Below are positions 1-10,477 of a stretch of DNA of 64,000 nucleotides, one piece after another; position 1 is the stretch's first letter, and each line of letters opens with the position of its first letter. Made by a program: the position numbers and the translations under genes. The DNA lies in the NCBI GenBank assembly GCA_963932185.1, contig OZ010678.1, positions 15,619,144 to 15,683,143 of the forward strand, written 5' to 3'. The DNA comes from Troglohyphantes excavatus (lineage: Eukaryota > Arthropoda > Arachnida > Araneae > Linyphiidae). The notes under the pieces are model-generated. The model saw nothing but the letters and a program-made list of their open reading frames with translations, did not search any database and was not told the origin of the DNA.

Positions 1-101
1 GAGGATGGAGAGGAGCTGGACTCCTGGTCGGTCGTCATCCGTGGGCAGGTGGAGGTGGAGCATGAGGGGGGACGGGTGGAAGAGCTGCATGCGGGAGACA
101 G
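1..101 (+). CDS. RAPGEF2: RAPGEF2/PDZ-GEF exon (partial), cNMP-binding-like domain
   Basis: Open frame from base 1 that enters the window mid-gene and ends at a splice donor (GTTAGT at 102). It reads EDGEELDSWSVVIRGQVEVE, then continues to a final HAGD plus two bases of a serine codon. This closely follows the cyclic-nucleotide-binding-like domain of RAPGEF2/6 and Drosophila Gef26, the guanine-nucleotide exchange factors for Rap GTPases that signal at junctions and membranes. The last codon (AG) is completed by T at 6013, giving GDSFGVIP across the junction, as in the family. Only this small part of the domain is present; the start of the gene lies before base 1. Confidence 0.88.
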
Positions 102-1353
102 GTTAGTTGGATATTGTGCAGGTTTATAGTGCGCTTATTTTCACCATTTAACGGTTTCTTTTTTTAGCTATATTGGTTCTAAAATTATGTAAAAAAGTTA
201 CCTTTATCCTTAAATATCCCTTCTTATTTTTATTGTTGAATATAGTATAAAATCTTGGTAACATGCAGGTTGCTTTTTTTTCTAATTTGTCTGAGCTCCC
301 TCATGTACTTGCATGTAGTTTAAGTAAGAATTTATGTTTCCACATAAATAATGTAATATTGAAACATGATTGTCAAGTTTGTTTCATACTAAATATATGA
401 ATTAAATAACTTTTTCTCAATGTTTTTATTAGTTATATAAAACTCGCAATAACTTTTCCCAATGTTTTTATTAGTTATGTAAAACTCGAATGTTTTATTA
501 CTCACAATGTCTTTCGTGTAAAACTCGCTCCTAGTTTTCCCCCCCAGCTTTTTTGCTTGTCCGCCAATTTCATTATAAGGTTGAGCGCCCCATGCATTTA
601 TTTTTAATTGATTTAGAATATTAGTTTATTTTGAATATTTTAGTACATTTAATATAACAAAAAGCATGCTTTTAAAAATTTTCTTTCTTTTTTTTATAAT
701 TTCTAAACGATGTCTATAACAATCGGACTCCTTTGCTGATGAAGGAATCTGATTTGTCATCAGTATTAATGGTTTATATAAAATGCTTTTTTTTTCTTGC
801 TGCTTTTCGCTTCTTTTTTGCTGCTGCCCTTTTTCTAACGGTTAGATGCAAGTTTTACGGACAGTGTGGATTGTATCACTTCAAATCAAGATGTCTTTTT
901 TCGAGCAACATTCAAGCTAATAAATAGCTTGAGATTTGTCAACAGTGAGTGTAAATGTTATGTTTATTCATATGAATATCTTATTTATAAAAGAAATTTA
1001 TATTTATAGGAAGCTGTTAGTTCTAATATACTGTAAATGACCATATTTTACAACATTAACTCTCAGCATTTGAGCAAATGCTGTACCATTTTAAAGTTTG
1101 TTTATCAAATTATAAGCATTATTAATGTCTGCGTAATAAATGTGCTAAATGACAAATTAATCAGGGTTTCGACCAAACCCAAAAAAATGGGTGCTTCTTA
1201 AAAAAAAAAAACATGCTTAAGTGAGTTTTATTAAACCTAATAAATTTTTTTTTTTTTTTTTTAAATCGTCTGCTACTTCTTACATGACTTTAAGTAGTGT
1301 ATCATAATTCATGTTAGATAAATATATACCACTTACTTTGATATTATATAATT

Positions 1354-2108
1354 CAGTGTTCACTCTAGAAATAAAAAGGGGCAGGGAGCTGATGGCAGTA
1401 AAAAAGCACCCCGTTTTTGGAAAGGCGCTTAAAAAAAAAAATGTAGGGTGAACGCAGCTACACATTGAGATATTGGACACTTGACCTAACAAAAAAATTT
1501 CGGATTTATTGGTAGACATTGCGCTAGAGCTGCGTATTGTGCTATTGTTGATGGTTCGGGGCCTATCTCGAAGGAAAGACCTGTACAAAATGAAGATATT
1601 ACTTATAATCAAAATTTAACATTTAAAAATTAATGTTTTTCTTAAAAAACAAATCTGTAAGTAACCTTAATCAGACCCCTTACAAAACTAATAAAAAGGC
1701 TTCTGAAATCCGAAGTTTGGTAATAAAATGCCTAGTCTTTCAACTTTGCCCCAAACCGTCTTCTCTTTAAAAAAAACTTAGTATTTTATAAGCGGGCACA
1801 GGCAACCAATGGATTCATGGAATGCCAGGTGCCAGAAATTACCACAGAATCGTTGCGATTTCACAACACATGTAGTTAAAAAGAAGTTTGTTTTTCTACT
1901 GTCATAATACATTTATTCCAATTTACACACAAAAAAAATTTAATCAATGCCTTGGAACCGCTTGGAAAGCAAGGACGCTTGTGCTTGACTGAAAAGGGCA
2001 AGAGGGGCAGAATTTTTTCAAAAGAGGGCGGTATTTTTGAAAAAAGGGCATAAAGGCGCTATTGAGATGAAAACAGGGCGGGCTGCCCTTCAAAAAACGA
2101 CTACAGTG
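1354..2108 (+). mobile_element. hAT-like element, family A copy 1
   Basis: Starts CAGTGTTCACTCTAG and ends near a decayed CTACAGTG. The ends match copies at 3067-4167 and, inverted, 8679-9401. Characteristic purine-rich segments (AAAAAGGGGCAGG near the left end, GGGCAAGAGGGGCAG near the right) occur in all three. No transposase is visible, so it is non-autonomous. Inside, at about 1522-1590, is a fragment that matches the 3' end of the tRNA-derived SINE in reverse orientation, also present in the other two copies. Target duplication is unclear because the right end is mutated. Confidence 0.6.
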
Positions 2109-2964
2109 TAATTATTTTTCTAACTTCAACGTAAAGAAAAATTACTGACATTTCAACTAATAATAATAGCTTTCCCGATTCTTTCTGCAGTATTTGTTTT
2201 TAACTGAACAGTTCTTTAAAAAGAAAAATAAGTATAAAAGAACAACCAATATTAAAAATAACAAACATGTATTGAACATTAAAGTGTAGAGGCAGATAAC
2301 TTATATCATTAAGTATCAGTATATTAAAAAAAATAACTAATTTTAAGAATTAAAAAAAAAAATAGAAAATAGCTTTTTTAAATATTATTATTTTGAAATA
2401 AAAAATAAAAGCGTTAAGATCAAATTGTTCTTTTTCGAAATAAAATTTAAACCCAACAGGGTTTTTCTAGGTAAAATCCTGAAATCCCAGAAAACCTTTT
2501 TTTTTTTTTTAAACCTTGAAATAAATACCAAACATAATATTAAATTAAGAACTGTCTGTAATTTTTATATAAATATATTTATAGCCTAACCACATCAACC
2601 ATAAAAATAATAATCAGTCTCATAATTTCTTCCTGGAAGAAATATCAGTATATTTCTATATAAAATAAGCTTTCTTTTTCTATTGTAATTTACGGATTTC
2701 AACCAGACCAATTCTGTTTATTTATTTTTTTAAATAAGGTTTTGTTATGTATGTGTGTTAAAAATTTTAATTTATGTTAAAAATTGTATGTTCTGTCTTA
2801 TTCTTTATTTTTTAATTTTTTTTTTGGCTTGCTATTAGACAGAATTAACTCTTTTACTTCCTGTTATAAAGAATAATATTTTTAAAAGCTCTTTCCATTA
2901 AAAGTTACACATTATACCAGATGGATTATTTATTTTTATGAGAACTCTTGATATCTATGTATAT

Positions 2965-4418
2965 ATGAACACAAATCTAAAAAGTCACAATTTGATATTC
3001 CATGTACAATATCAATATTTCTAAGAAAATATTCTTATGTTTTCTAATGGACATTATTTAATATATCAGTGTTCACTCTAAAAATAAAAAGGGGCAGGTC
3101 GCTGTTGGCAGTAGAAGGGCATCCCGTTTTTAAAAAGGCATTTCTTGTTTTTAAAAGGGTACTTTAAAAAAAAAATGGTTGGTTTGGGCGTGGCCCCACA
3201 TTGAAGCATTAGACCCGTGACCAAAAAAAAAAGTTATGATTTGTTGGTTGATATTGTGCTAGAGCTGCATATTATGCTTTTGTTGATGGTTCAGGCGGTA
3301 ATCTTGAAGGAAAGACCCCACCCGGAAGCAGAAACGCGGCGTCGTACGTCGCAGATTTTTTCAAATGTCAGCAGACAAATCTTTTGCAGAAGTATATATG
3401 TCATACGAATTTTTTATGTCTACACTACATTAGAACATTTCTACAGATTCTTTCTATGTTTGCTGAGATTCTATCTGTAATCGTTGCTGTTATACTTGCC
3501 TATGACAGGTATACCAATAATTATATAATAAATTAAATCGAAGACAAATCTTACTCACTAAAATGTTGTCGCAGACTGTTCAGAAATTTTCTGCTACTGG
3601 GAGAAACCCGTACAAAATTGATGTCTTATTATGAAGATATTACTTAAAATCCAAAATTTGACATTTAAAAATTAATATTTTACCTAAAACCAAACCTGTA
3701 ATTTTAGTCTTAATTAGACCATTTACAAAACTGATAAAAAGGCTACTTAAATAAAAAATTTGGCAATAAAATGCCTAGTCTTACAACTTTGCCTCAAACC
3801 ATCTTCACTTTTAAATAAACTTAGCATTTTATATGCGGGCACAGACAACCAATAGGATTCGTGGAATGCCCCGTGCTCAGAATTACCACGGAATCATCGC
3901 TATTTCCCAACACGCATAGTTAATAAGGAGTTTTTACTGTCATAATTCCCTTAATTCCAATTTACATTAATAAAGTTTTTATCGATCCCTTTTTTAATGA
4001 CAGCTAGGGAAGCAAGGACGCTTGTGCTTGACTGAAAAGGGCAAGAATTGCGGAATTTTTTCAAAAGAGTGAAGCATTTTTTAAGAAAGGGGATGAGGGC
4101 ACTATTGAGATGAAAAACATGCAGGCAGGGCGGACCGCCTTTCAAAAAACGCCTACAGTGAACACTGATAGATGGTTAAAGCCTGATTTTTTAAAAGGGA
4201 TACATCCAATTGGTAAGGATTTGATTGTCCATAGTAATTAATAAACCCTTTTGTTACCTAAAAAGTCACAAATTGATATTCCAATATCAATATTTGTAAG
4301 AAAAAGATCTTATGTTTTATAATGGACATAATTTATTATAAGGTTATAGCCTGATTTTTCAAAAGCGATGGATCCAATGTGTAAGGATTTGATTGTCCAT
4401 AGAAATTAGTAAACCGTT
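2965..4418 (+). repeat. Local duplication (~180 bp unit) split by a hAT element
   Basis: The sequence AAAAAGTCACAATTTGATA at about 2980, its continuation to 3066, and then 4168-4257 form one unit. A second unit follows directly at about 4258-4418, starting AAAAAGTCACAAATTGATA. Both units share the motifs AATGGACAT and GGATTTGATTGTCCATAG. The first unit was later interrupted by the family A hAT copy at 3067-4167. The second has the TA-flanked element of 4421-5777 at its 3' edge. Confidence 0.6.
3067..4167 (+). mobile_element. hAT-like element, family A copy 2
   Basis: Bounded by CAGTGTTCACTC at the left and GAGTGAACACTG-type sequence (AGTGAACACTG) at the right, giving short terminal inverted repeats typical of hAT elements. 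It contains the same internal blocks as the copies at 1354 and 8679, including a captured piece of SINE 3' end at about 3255-3320. Small open frames inside do not resemble a hAT transposase. It is most likely a non-autonomous copy. Confidence 0.65.
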
Positions 4419-4420
4419 TA

Positions 4421-5777
4421 CCGTATATACTCGCGTATAAGCCGATCTGCGTATAACCGACCCCCTAATTTTAGAACGATTTTTTGTCAAAAATCGGAAA
4501 TCCTCGACAAAAGAGTGAAATTTTAATTAGAAAAATAAATATTTAAGCCTAGAAATTAAAAGTTTAAAGAAAGTGGCTGAAAAACGGCCTTCCTCGAAGT
4601 TCGTGACGATTCATCGGGCTTAAAAGTATGTACCACTCGCAATGTTCTGGTGTCTTTCAAACCTCCATCGGACTTCTTAAATTAAATATCCCTTATTATC
4701 AAATAAAATATTTTAAACCACAAACTCAAATACCAAAATGTGCAATTTCTAATCCATAACATCGTTTTGTAAAGATTTAAAAACTTAGAAAACATCAACT
4801 TTCTGTCAACATCGTTGACTACTGTAGCTATCAGTGGCGTAGCCAGGATTGCCCGAAGGGGGGGTCCATAAATTATTTTTGGTCCAACCAAAACCAAATC
4901 ATTTTTTTTATTAATTTATTTGAATTTTTTTTAACTAATAATTTTAATTAATCATTTCAATTAAATTTAATTAATAGTTTGAATAAAATTTAGTTAGTAA
5001 TTTGAATAAAAGGTAATTAATAATTTTACATTATTCTAACCCAAAGTAACCCAATGCTGGCTACGCCACTGGTAGCTATTAAATACGGATGAAATTTTTT
5101 TTATCCATCTCGGAAGGAAATACTACTTTATGAATGAATATATACTTCTTATATTTAGTTTTTAATTACGAGATAAATGACTTGAAAGTAGAATTTGAAT
5201 TCGCCGTTTAGCAACCCCGATTTTACCGCTTCAAAGCCAATTCCATTCAAAATACTAATGAAACAACTATTAATTTCTGTACATAATATTATCAAGGAAT
5301 AAAATCTGCATTGGGGAAATAAATTTTGTTTAATTATTGCAATCGAGCAAGAAAGACATTGTCTTTAAAGTGGTGTCATTCGCTATGCACGATGTCAACT
5401 TTTTAGTCTTCTATATCCCAAATTCTATTAAAGTAGCGTTTACTAGCTTCATAAATTCTAAAAAACCAATTAAATATTTATCAAAATATATACTTTTTAT
5501 TAAGTATAAACTGATTATTTATGTGAGTAGTTAAATTTTGCGTCACGATTACGCCGCGATGCGCAGAACGCTCTTCAGTCAGCATGTGACGCACATTCTC
5601 GATCTTGGAAATGTGTCGGGGCGATTTCAGAATAATCCGTTAATTTCAACTTATCTCCTTTTCCCATTTTAGGCAAATTATATTAGAAATTTTAATGACC
5701 CGCGTATAAGCAGACCCCCCTACTTTTTGATAAAAATTTTGACTTAAATTTCTCGGCTTATACGCGAGTATATACGG
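4421..5777. mobile_element. TA-flanked inverted-repeat element (1.36 kb)
   Basis: Terminal inverted repeats begin CCGTATATACTCGCGTATAA and end with the complement (TTATACGCGAGTATATACGG), so at least 20 terminal bases match. Both ends are flanked by TA (4419-4420 and 5778-5779), compatible with a Tc1/mariner-type duplication. Subterminal sequence also mirrors: GACCCCC occurs just inside both ends. No transposase frame is recognisable, so this is a non-autonomous element. A hAT MITE (4832-5071) is inserted in it. Confidence 0.75.
4832..5071. mobile_element. hAT MITE (240 bp) nested in the TA-flanked element
   Basis: Terminal inverted repeats CAGTGGCGTAGCCAG / CTGGCTACGCCACTG enclose AT-rich sequence. 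It is flanked by a perfect 8-bp direct repeat, GTAGCTAT (4824-4831 and 5072-5079), the hallmark of hAT insertion. The perfect duplication means a relatively recent insertion into the older element. Confidence 0.9.
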
Positions 5778-6012
5778 TAATTAATTCTTATTTATCATGA
5801 AAAAATTGTACAAATGTAATTTTTGAAATGTTGTCAGATATATGGAAATATGTCTGACATCCAATTTCTTTATATATAGAAATCTTATTTATATATAGAA
5901 ATCTTTGTACCTTACAGAGTCCTCATCAACCCAGGGGCGACTTATTGTTTTATAGACATATAAAGATAATGGTAGATTGGACCCATTTTGCAACTTTCGA
6001 ATTCCATTTCAG

Positions 6013-6232
6013 TTTCGGAGTCATACCTACCACTGAAAAGATGTATCACCAGGGAGTAATGCGAACAAAAGAGACCAATTGCCAGTTTGTGTGCATTATG
6101 CAAGGAGACTACTACAGGATTTTCCACCCAGTCGAGGAAAGCACCCATGAGCAAGGGGAAGACAGTGAAGATGTTCCAGTCACTGACCACCAGGCTTCTC
6201 TCAGAAATCGGAGGGGACGCATTTATATACGG
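6013..6232 (+). CDS. RAPGEF2: RAPGEF2/PDZ-GEF next exon, cNMP-binding-like domain
   Basis: Exon bounded by a pyrimidine-rich acceptor ending in AG at 6011-6012 and a GTAAGA donor at 6233. After completing the split serine it reads FGVIPTTEKMYHQGVMRTK, then NCQFVCIMQGDYYRIF and, near its end, RRGRIYIR. RAPGEF2 has the matching run of SFG-PT, GV-RTK, CQFVCI, DY-RI and a basic G-I-I segment, so the orthology is strong. The stretch between RIF and RRG is acidic and diverged. The exon ends in phase 0. The following REM, PDZ, RA and RasGEF domains are not recognisable in the window, so either the next intron is very long or the gene is broken here. Confidence 0.88.
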
Positions 6233-6329
6233 GTAAGAACCACTGTATAATTGCACCGCAAGTTTTTATCAACGGAGTGACTCGTAAATGCTACATTTTA
6301 CATTTCGAAATTGCTAACCAGTGCGATGG

Positions 6330-6640
6330 ACTCGACGAAGAAAAGTTAAAAAGTAGTGATATTGCAATCGAAAGGTAGCCAGCTTCACTATAGAAACGCT
6401 AGTCGTTCAGAACATCCAACAAATTGTACTGGCATGAATACGGGACTGGTGCATGATAAATCTGATAGGAATCCAATGTCTTGACGCCTATTGAAGTTGT
6501 GTTGGGTGCCAGCTCAGGTGTTAATGTGTTTCCTCGTCATCTAACCTTGGTTCTAAAATAATTAGGTGTATGTATGAATGTGTATGTGGCTATGATAAGT
6601 CTCGTTACAAGGACAGAAGTAGGCAGTCGGAAACGTAAAA
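6330..6640 (+). mobile_element. tRNA-derived SINE, headless copy, tail type 2
   Basis: Carries the SINE body (GTGCGATGGACT, AGTAGTGAT, GGGACTGGTGCA, AATCTGAT, GGGTGCCAGCTCAGGTGT, TCGTCATCT). It ends in an alternative tail (TGTGTATGTGGCTATGATAA, then AGGCAGTCGGAAACGTA) shared only with the copy at 13083. The tRNA-like head is missing. It lies in the intron after RAPGEF exon 6013-6232. Confidence 0.7.
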
Positions 6641-8280
6641 ATCAATCGAAATCGCTAAAGTAAAGAGGAAAAATCGCTAAACTCCAGAACTTTTCTGAAA
6701 GCATTTTTTTAATTTATTTATTCTCCATTCCATATCCTCACTTCTTTATAGTACTGCTCCAAAAATATTTTAAATGTTTTATTACGTTTGGAATCATAAA
6801 TAATTAAGTCCATTTCCATTTGGTCCATTTCCATTTGTTAAAATATGTTGATGCAAATAAAGCTTTGTAAATCTCCATTAACAATCAAATATACGGCTTG
6901 ATACACTTTCCACTGAAATCCAGTTACATATAGTCAGTCTGTTGTGCAGCTGTAGGGAAACCATAATCAAATAAGATTAAACTATTTACATATTTTTTAT
7001 AATATTAGTTTGTTACATGGTTAACATTACATATGTTAACAATATATATTTTTAAATATATCAAGAATTAATAACATTTTAATGGTTTATCGAACGATAA
7101 TGAAACTCAATGCAAATACTTTCATTAAATATTGAATTATAAAATTTAACAAATAGACACAGATGATTTTGACATTATTTCATGTGTACTATAATATTTT
7201 ATATTTTTAATTTTAATCGAGCAAATTTCAACAAATTATAAAATATACTAATTTTAATATTCATTTGAATATTGTCTGCACTAAACATAAGATTCTGTAT
7301 TTATGTTATTTAAACAAAACACAGAATCAGCACAAAACTATTGTTTATATTCTTTATAGCTTCATATATAGTAAGTTCATATAAAGTAATGCAATTAAAA
7401 CATTTTAGAATTTAATTTAAATTTAGAAATATTGTTATGTTTTGAATGTCACTTAAATGTATTAACACAATCCACCAAAATCCTCAAACTGTCGATTATT
7501 TGTCAAAGGTGTTAGAGCAGTAGCAAGCGAAAGGATATTTTGTTCTATAATTGCGGAGTGAGCGGAATAAAATTTGAGTTTTTCATACCAGGGGGGGATT
7601 TGTTTTGAAGAAAAAAAAAATCTTCTGAAAGAAGTCAAATGGGCAATTGAACTTAAAACTGCATTTACTGACAATTAATAATAAAGCTAATAAACTTTCT
7701 ATTCAAAATAACATATTTCACTATATATAACAGTGTTATAACACTGTCTTAATTAACACTTATTTTTCTTGTATTATTTTTTAATAATAATATTTTTTGT
7801 AACTTTACTTTTTAAAATACACTTATAAATTTAATTTGGGTGTGGTCTTCTTTTGAAAGTGTAACAAAAGTACTGATTTTGATACTGTTGCCATGACAAT
7901 CATTTTTGTGTAGTGGTTAAAGTATTGCACGATCTCAAGAAAGGTTCCCAGTTGAAACACATCACTTTAAATTGAAGCCATTCAGTTTTTCTCTATTTAA
8001 CTAGGATAATAGATAAATATAGAAACTTTTTAATTTTTTAGAATGCTGTATTGTTATATGCATTATCCATTATAGTTTGAAGTAAATACATTATCTAATT
8101 TGAAGTAAATACATTAGTCATACTGCTCAGCATTTAATATTTAATAGCTCTGCTCAATTGTTTAAAAGTTCTGATTTAAAAAGTCAATTATTCTATGCTA
8201 GTTTAGAAGATTTGCTAAACTAAAAGTTATAAAAATCCCCCCCCCCCACCCCCCCGAAACCTCTAACAACCTGCTTGAGT
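6641..8280. other. AT-rich intronic sequence, no gene seen
   Basis: Long AT-rich stretch with no convincing coding frame. A short tRNA-like patch at about 7908-7960 (TGTAGTGGTTAAAGTATTGC followed by GGTTCCCAGTTGAAAC) resembles pol III A and B boxes, but the clover-leaf is not credible. It may be a decayed SINE head. A C-rich run lies at 8237-8254. Confidence 0.5.
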
Positions 8281-8645
8281 CAGGGTTTCCCACACATCTG
8301 GAAAACCTGGAATTATCAGGGAATATTAAAATGTCCTTAAAAGGCAGGGAATTGTCAGGGAAAATGAACAATTAAAAAGAAATTCTGGAAATGTCAGGGA
8401 AATTTTCTAAAACTGTTAGCTATAAGTACCGGTTATATTCTTTTTTATTGTTATTGATGTAAAATCGTAAAAATATAAATGCTAAATTTTCGATTTTGCA
8501 TACTTTTATAGGTTATTATTTACAAGCACATTATTTTTCCCAGCTTCAAGATTAATATGTGAAAAAAATAATTTAATTCTTAGTGTGGAATTTTTTGAAA
8601 GTCTTCTTGAAAACCTGGAAAAGTCAGGGAATTTTGATTTAAATA
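8281..8645. mobile_element. Fragment of a TCAGGGAA-rich hAT-like element
   Basis: Contains repeated phrases such as CTGGAATTATCAGGGAAT and AATTGTCAGGGAAA. Similar phrases occur in the element at 9455-10155 and the fragment at 17474. Clear termini are lacking, so this looks like a truncated relative. Confidence 0.45.
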
Positions 8646-8678
8646 TTGAGTAGTTTTCGACAATTTTATTTGTTAATT

Positions 8679-9401
8679 CATTGTTTACTCTGGGCGTTTT
8701 TTTAAGGGCGGCCCGCCCTGCCCGTCCTTTTTCCGTCTCAATAGCGCCCCTGTGCCTTTTTTCCCCAAAAATATCGCCCTGTTTGGAAAAAATTACGCCC
8801 CCTTTGCCCTTTTCAGTCAAGCGCAAGCATCCTTACTTCTCTAGATGTCTTTAAAAAAGACATCAGCAATAATAAAAGGAAATGATTTTATCAAATTCTA
8901 TTTTGCGTAAAGGAATGAGTGACAAGGGTTATGAGAGAAAGGGGTTTTCAAGATTGTGAACCATTGCTCAGTACTCGGGGACAACCTAAGTTGAACCTGA
9001 AGCGGAAGCTATGATATGTATAAATATTCAATTGCTTTAGGCTGAACTTAGGTTGTCCCTGAGTTTAGAGTGATTATTTCAAATCATAAATATTGAGGTT
9101 GCGTCGGGTGCCAACTCTGTTGTTGTCCTTGTCATGTGACCATGGATAAAAAAAGGCAAGGCATTATTCCTAGAACCGTCGCCACTAGCCCAATGTGCAG
9201 CTCTAGTGCAACGTCTATTAACTAAAACCAAACTCGGATCTCTCACAAATAATCGGGCACCCATTCTTCCTGACATGGGTGTCAATGAGTGGCCACGCCT
9301 ATCCCTAACTTTTTTTAAGGGGAGAAGTGCTTTTTCAAAAACGGGGTGCCCTTTTCCTGCAAACATTGCCCTGCCCCTTTTTATTTCTAGAGTGAGCACT
9401 G
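8679..9401 (-). mobile_element. hAT-like element, family A copy 3 (inverted)
   Basis: Right end AGAGTGAGCACTG (9389-9401) and left end CATTGTTTACTCT (8679) match the termini of the copies at 1354 and 3067 with a few changes. Flanks are similar (GTTAATTC / GTTAATCA), suggesting a decayed 8-bp duplication. It includes a SINE 3' fragment at about 9100-9225 (ATGTGCAGCTCTAGTGCAAC) and a ~95-bp hairpin at 8971-9064. Confidence 0.65.
8971..9064. repeat. Perfect-type hairpin, ~95 bp
   Basis: ACTCGGGGACAACCTAAGTT at the left pairs with AACTTAGGTTGTCCCTGAGT at the right. About 25-bp arms enclose a short loop inside the family A hAT copy. It could be a tiny MITE or a hairpin RNA source. Confidence 0.6.
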
Positions 9402-9454
9402 GTTAATCAATTAATTCGATTTTTACATTTTAGCAGAAATGCATATTAATATTA

Positions 9455-10155
9455 CAGGGTGGCAACATAACCTGGGAAATCATAGAAATTTTTAATTCTG
9501 GAAATATCAGGAAAATTTTCAAAATTTCACAAAAAATCAGGGAATTTTTCAAATTTAATCATTAAAACTGCAATTATCGTCTTTTATACCCTTAACTTTG
9601 GGTAATTTAGTTGTCAATATTTCCTTTTAGTTCTAAAAAGAATTTTAAAAAAAGCATGGTTATGCGCATTTTCATATTTTCTGTTTTATTTTTGTAAAAA
9701 CGTGATCCACTGCTAGAGGGAGAAGCCAAAGCAAAGTGTGTTGGACCTTGAATTGTAAGTTACATGTGCGGGGCAAATGAATGGGATTTATTGAAGATTG
9801 GAATAGGAAGCATATAAAACATTTAAAATTATCTACAAAAGAAATAATTTGAAAAACTTGCTTTTTTTTTGCATTATCTGCTTTTAGAGAACATATTTAA
9901 TTACTATTATGTCTGTTGCAATTGCATAATTTGTGTCGTATTCTTAAATTATTATTTTAACTGTCAATAAGTATTGCTTATAATTTTTCATTTATAATGC
10001 AATATATTTATTGGATCATTGTAGCGTGGATACTTTGTTTCTATACAAAGCCTGTATTGCAACATTTCTTAATGTAATTGTAAAATCAGGAAAATTTTTG
10101 TGACACCATCATGGAAATCTGGGAACTTTTTTTCCAGAATGTTATTGCCACCCTG
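9455..10155. mobile_element. hAT-like element with CAGGGTGGCAA termini (701 bp)
   Basis: Terminal inverted repeats CAGGGTGGCAACATAAC / GTTATTGCCACCCTG, with TCTGGAA-type subterminal repeats. It is flanked not by a normal short duplication but by about 48-bp direct repeats (9405-9454 and 10156-10203), both containing ACATTTTAGCAGAAATG. No transposase frame is visible. A truncated relative lies at 17474. Confidence 0.7.
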
Positions 10156-10326
10156 TAATCAATTCAATTTTTACATTTTAGCAGAAATGGATATTAATAT
10201 TAGTAAATTAGGATTTCTTTTAGCATTTTTCAAAAAGAAAAACTAAACACAGTTCTATCCATTATCTATTACTTTCAATTGTATTTTTTTAAAATTCTCT
10301 TTAAGAAATTGTTTTGCTTTCTTTAG

Positions 10327-10458
10327 GGCTCTATTGTGAGGTCCCATTCCCTGCATCCCAATTTCTTATCTGTGTACTTACTTGCACCCCGAATTGGTGC
10401 GGAAATTTCTCCAGTGTTAATGGACTACTGGACTATGGATCCAAACTTCAGAAACAAA
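10327..10458 (+). CDS. Candidate exon, 132 bp, product not recognised
   Basis: Pyrimidine-rich tract and TTTCTTTAG acceptor, then 132 open bases and a consensus donor (AAA then GTAAGT). The phase-0 reading, compatible with the phase-0 end of the RAPGEF exon at 6232, gives GSIVRSHSLHPNFLSVYLLA and ends WTMDPNFRNK. A second frame (phase 1 to 1) is also open and starts LYCEVPFPASQFLICV. The phase-0 peptide does not match the REM region that follows the cNMP domain in RAPGEF2. It could be a lineage-specific symmetric cassette exon, an exon of another gene, or chance. A hAT element begins 19 bp after the donor. Confidence 0.4.
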
Positions 10459-10477
10459 GTAAGTTTGCAAGTTGTAT

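Larger units (their letters stand above)
102..6012 (+). other. RAPGEF intron, repeat-filled
   Basis: A 5.9-kb intron inferred from the two matching RAPGEF exons. Bases 102-1345 are plain AT-rich sequence with a small two-copy tandem repeat of about 40 bp at 418-497 (shared core TTTTTATTAGTTAT). Bases 2115-2960 show nothing beyond AT-rich sequence. The rest is transposon sequence, listed separately. Confidence 0.8.

Noticed and set aside
1246..1262. Poly(T) and other homopolymers as regulatory signals
   Set aside because: Homopolymers are common in this AT-rich DNA; no supporting context.
5945..6256. Minus-strand 104-codon frame opposite the RAPGEF exon
   Set aside because: It is a shadow of the real exon on the + strand, which has clear homology and splice sites.
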